A stretch of DNA of 23,323 nt from an uncultured Lachnospiraceae bacterium (GTDB lineage Bacteria > Bacillota > Clostridia > Lachnospirales > Lachnospiraceae). The notes beneath the pieces are model-generated. The model did no database searches. It was not told the origin of the DNA and worked only from the letters and a program-made list of their open reading frames with translations. A program made the position numbers and the translations under genes. Below, piece by piece: positions 20,259 through 23,323 of the stretch (position 1 is its first letter; every line of letters begins with the position of its first letter). The stretch lies in assembly GCA_910586955.1 (NCBI GenBank), contig CAJUMM010000043.1, positions 1 through 23,323 of the forward strand, read 5' to 3'.

Positions 20259-22918
20259 ACGTATTTACCCATGTGACGGTGAAGACTTTGAAGAAAAATA
20301 AGATGCGCACGGCGGTGACGGTGATCGGCATCATCCTGGCTACAGCCATGCTTACGGCCGTGACTACCTTTATCTCCAGCCTCCAGAGCTTTATGGTGCG
20401 CTCCGCCATTGCGGAGACGGGAAATTGGTATGGAGCGGTCTTTCAGGTTCCTTTGGAAAAGCGGCAGGAGCTGGCTGCCGATCCGCAAGTGACGGCTCTG
20501 GCCTCCTTCCAGGAGCTTGGATATGCGAAGCTTTTGGTGGAGGGGGATCCGGCCAAGCCCTATGTCTTTATAGCGGGGGCGGAGGATTCTTTTTACGAGA
20601 TGCTGCCTTTGAAGCTGCTCCGGGGGCGTTTCCCCGAAAACGACAGGGAGCTTGTGATTCCCAGGCATCTGCTGGTGCAGCGCAGGCTTTCGGCGGATCT
20701 GGGAGATACCGTGACCCTGGACCTTGGAAAGCGTTTTTCGGACGGGATCCAGCTTTCCTTTGGGACTCCGGTGGATCTTACGGAAGACGGGCGGACGGAT
20801 GAGGAGCTGGTCTGTGAAAAGACCCGCACCTACACCATTGTAGGGATTATGGAGCGGCCGGAGCTGGAGGATTACAATGCGGCAGGGTATTTCTGCCTGA
20901 CCGGGGCGGAGAAGGAGCCTGCCGGGGACAGCACCTTTACCTGCTATTACCGGATCCGGAACTCCGGGGATATCTATGACTTTCAGGAGGCGAAGACAGG
21001 GGAATACGGCGGCAGCTACAATTACCAGCTGCTCCGGTATCTGGGTTCCTCCGATAACCGTCCCATGATGCAGATGATCTATGGGCTTGCCACGATTTTG
21101 ATCCTGCTGATTATGACGGGAGGCGTGTCTCTGGTGTACAATTCCTTCGCGATTTCCGTCAGCGACCGGACCCGCCAGTTCGGCCTTCTGGCATCCACGG
21201 GGGCTACGCCGAAGCAGATCCGCAGGATGGTGATTACGGAGGCTTTGATTGTGGGAGGGATAGGGATTCCCTTAGGAATTTTAAGCGGAATCTGCGGCAT
21301 CGGAGTGACCCTGCATTTTCTGGAAAACTCTTTCGAATATATGTATGCGGGAAACGTGCCCATGTACCTTTCCGTATCCCTGCCTGCGGTGGTGATTGCG
21401 GGAGCAACGGCGCTGTTTACGGTGCTTTTGTCCGCCTTTCTGCCTGCCGGGCGGGCGGCAAGGGTGTCTCCCATGGAGGCCATCCGGCAGTCCAAGGATA
21501 TCCGGGTTCCGAAAGCGGTGCGGAGGAAGGGGCGGTTCTTTTTCCGGCTCTTCGGCCTGGAGGGAATGATTGCCGGAAAGCATTTCAGCCGCAACCGGCG
21601 GCAGTACCGGGCAACCATATTTTCCCTGTTTATCAGCCTTGTGCTCTTTATCAGCGCCAGTTCTTTTTCTGCCTACTTAAAGAACAGCATCGGCAGAGTG
21701 GGGGAGACGGTGGACTATGATGTGAGCGTATACTTTGAAGGTGCCTGTACGAATTTGGCGGAGGAGGAGCATTTTGTGGAGGAGATCCGCCGGATAGAAG
21801 GAGTTGACCGCATGATTTCCCTGAAAGCTGTCCAGGGAGAAATGCCGGTGACGCCGGCTCAGATCACGGAGGCTTACGGGAGCTATGCCCAGGAGAATGC
21901 CCTTCGCTGGGATCAGGAGTTCTGGAAGGAGGATGGCACGGCGGATATCAGTGTGTTTGTAGCGGTTATGGAGGATGACGATTATGAGGCGTATCTGAAG
22001 GACGAGGGGCTTTTGGGCCAGGTTTCCCTGGATCCGGCCAAGGGCCAGGCGGTGGCGCTCAATCAAGTGAGGGCCTATGATCAGGGAGAGGATCGGTATC
22101 GGTTTTTAAATATCTTGAGTCCGGAAATGGCGGGCAGGGAGATGAAACTGCTGGCGACGGATTACAGCGGCATGGCTAGGGCCCAGGAAGAGGCGCCGGA
22201 GACAGAGGTGGAGACAGCGGACTTTCAGAAGGAGGTATCTTTCTGCATTGCCGCAGAGGCAGAGAAAGGGCCTATGAACCTGTTTGCCCGCCAGGGCGGC
22301 ACCTTCGCCCTGATTGTATCCAGAAGCGTTTTTGAGGCGCGGATCCCGGATGGGGAGCGGTATATAAACGGCCATGAGGTTTTTGTGCAGGCGGAGGATC
22401 ACCAAGGGGTGAAGGAGCGGATTGAAACCCTCAGCCTGGAAGCAGAGGGCGGCACCTATCTTTTCGTGTTTGACGAGACGGAGAGTAGGATCTCCGAGCA
22501 GAATATGATCTTTACCATCGACGTGTTTACCTACGGTTTTATCGCCCTGATCTCCCTGATTGCGGCGGCCAATGTGTTCAATACCATTTCCACGGGCTTT
22601 CTTCTGCGCAGGCGGGAATTTGCCATTCTCACTTCCGTGGGCATGGGGCCTGGAGCCATGAACCGGATGTTAAGCTGCGAGTGCATCCTTTACGGATGCA
22701 AGGCCCTGCTTTACGGCCTGCCAGTGTCGGTGTTTGTCACCTGGCGGATCTATAAGGTGGTGGAGAGCAGTATGGAAGTAGGGTTCTTTATCCCGGGGGC
22801 AAGCATGGCAATCGCAGTGTTCAGCGTCTTTGCGGTGGTATTTGCCACCATGATCTATGCCCGGAATAAGATGAAGAAGGAGAATGTGATTGATAATATC
22901 CGGCAGGAGAGCTTGTAG
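20255..22918 (+). CDS. FtsX-family ABC permease, 887 residues, duplicated module
   Basis: This large permease contains two FtsX modules. About eight transmembrane helices are seen: near 19-41, then a large external domain (45-270), 275-298, 332-356, 375-398, 452-474, a second large external domain (478-750), then 756-780, 813-832 and 848-869. Each module ends with an FtsX signature such as FGLLASTGATPKQIRRMVITEALIVG and FAILTSVGMGPGAMNRMLSCECILYG. This four-plus-four layout differs from BceB, which has ten helices and one large domain. It partners with the ATPase at 19575 and is preceded by a dedicated two-component system, which suggests a cell-envelope defence or peptide export role. No start ambiguity: the ATGA overlap fixes it. 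Confidence 0.93.
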   Translation: MNVFTHVTVKTLKKNKMRTAVTVIGIILATAMLTAVTTFISSLQSFMVRSAIAETGNWYGAVFQVPLEKRQELAADPQVTALASFQELGYAKLLVEGDPAKPYVFIAGAEDSFYEMLPLKLLRGRFPENDRELVIPRHLLVQRRLSADLGDTVTLDLGKRFSDGIQLSFGTPVDLTEDGRTDEELVCEKTRTYTIVGIMERPELEDYNAAGYFCLTGAEKEPAGDSTFTCYYRIRNSGDIYDFQEAKTGEYGGSYNYQLLRYLGSSDNRPMMQMIYGLATILILLIMTGGVSLVYNSFAISVSDRTRQFGLLASTGATPKQIRRMVITEALIVGGIGIPLGILSGICGIGVTLHFLENSFEYMYAGNVPMYLSVSLPAVVIAGATALFTVLLSAFLPAGRAARVSPMEAIRQSKDIRVPKAVRRKGRFFFRLFGLEGMIAGKHFSRNRRQYRATIFSLFISLVLFISASSFSAYLKNSIGRVGETVDYDVSVYFEGACTNLAEEEHFVEEIRRIEGVDRMISLKAVQGEMPVTPAQITEAYGSYAQENALRWDQEFWKEDGTADISVFVAVMEDDDYEAYLKDEGLLGQVSLDPAKGQAVALNQVRAYDQGEDRYRFLNILSPEMAGREMKLLATDYSGMARAQEEAPETEVETADFQKEVSFCIAAEAEKGPMNLFARQGGTFALIVSRSVFEARIPDGERYINGHEVFVQAEDHQGVKERIETLSLEAEGGTYLFVFDETESRISEQNMIFTIDVFTYGFIALISLIAAANVFNTISTGFLLRRREFAILTSVGMGPGAMNRMLSCECILYGCKALLYGLPVSVFVTWRIYKVVESSMEVGFFIPGASMAIAVFSVFAVVFATMIYARNKMKKENVIDNIRQESL

Positions 22919-22956
22919 GCGTCATAAAGATTTTAGAATTCTTAACATTTCATTTA

Positions 22957-22985
22957 TTGATTCCAGATTCCCGCAGTGCTATACT
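22957..22985 (+). promoter_or_regulatory. Promoter of ftsH
   Basis: TTGATT (22957-22962), a 17-bp spacer and TATACT (22980-22985) lie in the gap between the ABC permease and ftsH. The leader of about 50 nt contains a small CCGGC/GCCGG hairpin (23006-23021) just before AGGAGG. No terminator for the ABC operon is visible in the gap. Confidence 0.65.
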
Positions 22986-23040
22986 TCCCTACAGGAAAAC
23001 TGCATCCGGCGTGAAAGCCGGAGAGGAGGAATAGACAAGG

Positions 23041-23323
23041 ATGAAGGAAGTCAAAGATTCAAAGAAACCGTTTCTCTATTATTATCTGGTAGTCTGCATC
23101 ATTATGATACTGCTGAACTGGCTGCTGATTCCCAGGGCCTTGGCCCCCAAGGTCAAGGAGGTGGGATACGATGCCTTCCTGACCATGCTGGAGGAAAAAA
23201 ATATCAAGGAAGTCCAGGTGGAGGAGAACCAGATTATTTTTTCCGACAAGTCGGAGCCTGCCGGGTACTATAAAACCGGCCTTTTCAATGACCCCGGGCT
23301 GGTGGAGCGCTTACGGACGGCGA
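23041..23323 (+). CDS. ftsH: FtsH ATP-dependent zinc metalloprotease, N-terminal fragment
   Basis: This is the 5' end of a gene that runs off the right edge; 94 residues are visible. A short basic start (MKEVKDSKKP) is followed by a membrane helix (FLYYYLVVCIIMILLNWLLI, 11-30), then the external FtsH_ext domain: VGYDAFLTMLEEKNIKEVQVEENQIIFS and YYKTGLFNDPGLVERLRTA. The pattern Y-x-x-F-L, then VQVEENQIIF, then a peptide of the NDPGLVERL type is characteristic of FtsH. The AAA+ and zinc protease domains lie outside the window. AGGAGG at 23024-23029 is 11 nt from the ATG. FtsH is a membrane quality-control protease. Classification rests on this domain only. Confidence 0.8.
   Translation, partial: MKEVKDSKKPFLYYYLVVCIIMILLNWLLIPRALAPKVKEVGYDAFLTMLEEKNIKEVQVEENQIIFSDKSEPAGYYKTGLFNDPGLVERLRTA

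Overview
The window comes from a Gram-positive member of the Clostridia, most likely a moderately GC-rich Lachnospiraceae gut anaerobe. This is an inference from gene content: lipoproteins with lipoboxes, clean AGGAGG ribosome binding sites, consensus sigma-A promoters, a YozG-type regulator, an FtsX-type ABC exporter with a two-component system, a Na+-pump decarboxylase beta subunit and FtsH. No rRNA, tRNA, insertion sequence or CRISPR array was seen.

Left part (1-10090). The tail of a DHHW-type protein converges on a DeoR-family repressor gene. The repressor is divergent from a long, tightly packed operon. In order, the operon encodes a hexulose-6-phosphate synthase-like aldolase/decarboxylase, a 6-phospho-3-hexuloisomerase, a ribose-type sugar ABC importer (ATPase, permease, lipoprotein binding protein), an aldo/keto reductase, an iron-containing alcohol dehydrogenase, a DapA-family aldolase/lyase and a D-2-hydroxyacid dehydrogenase. 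It reads as a cassette for importing and redox-converting an unusual sugar or sugar derivative. No sugar kinase is present. Both divergent promoters are visible, with repeated CAAGAA motifs between them and a 22-bp perfect palindrome just inside the first gene.

Middle (10091-15514). A GT-C-like polytopic membrane protein, a second aldo/keto reductase and a small single-pass membrane protein are followed by a regulatory stretch. That stretch holds an extended -10 promoter, a candidate yybP-ykoY (Mn2+) riboswitch with an overlapping intrinsic terminator, and a complex repeat element. Next come the Na+-translocating decarboxylase beta subunit (oadB), a second copy of the repeat element, and a 46-codon OadG-like small subunit. 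The two repeat elements share a nested hairpin with compensatory base changes and carry tandem 17-bp units. A NimA/PNPOx-like flavoprotein gene follows.

Right part (15515-23323). A promoter bracketed by two matching inverted-repeat operators drives a DUF2975-like membrane protein and a YozG-like HTH regulator. Next come a lipoprotein, an OmpR-family response regulator and a short-loop histidine kinase. A promoter with a poor -35 and an inverted repeat then precedes an ABC ATPase and an 887-residue FtsX permease, probably a cell-envelope stress or peptide-resistance module. The window ends inside ftsH.
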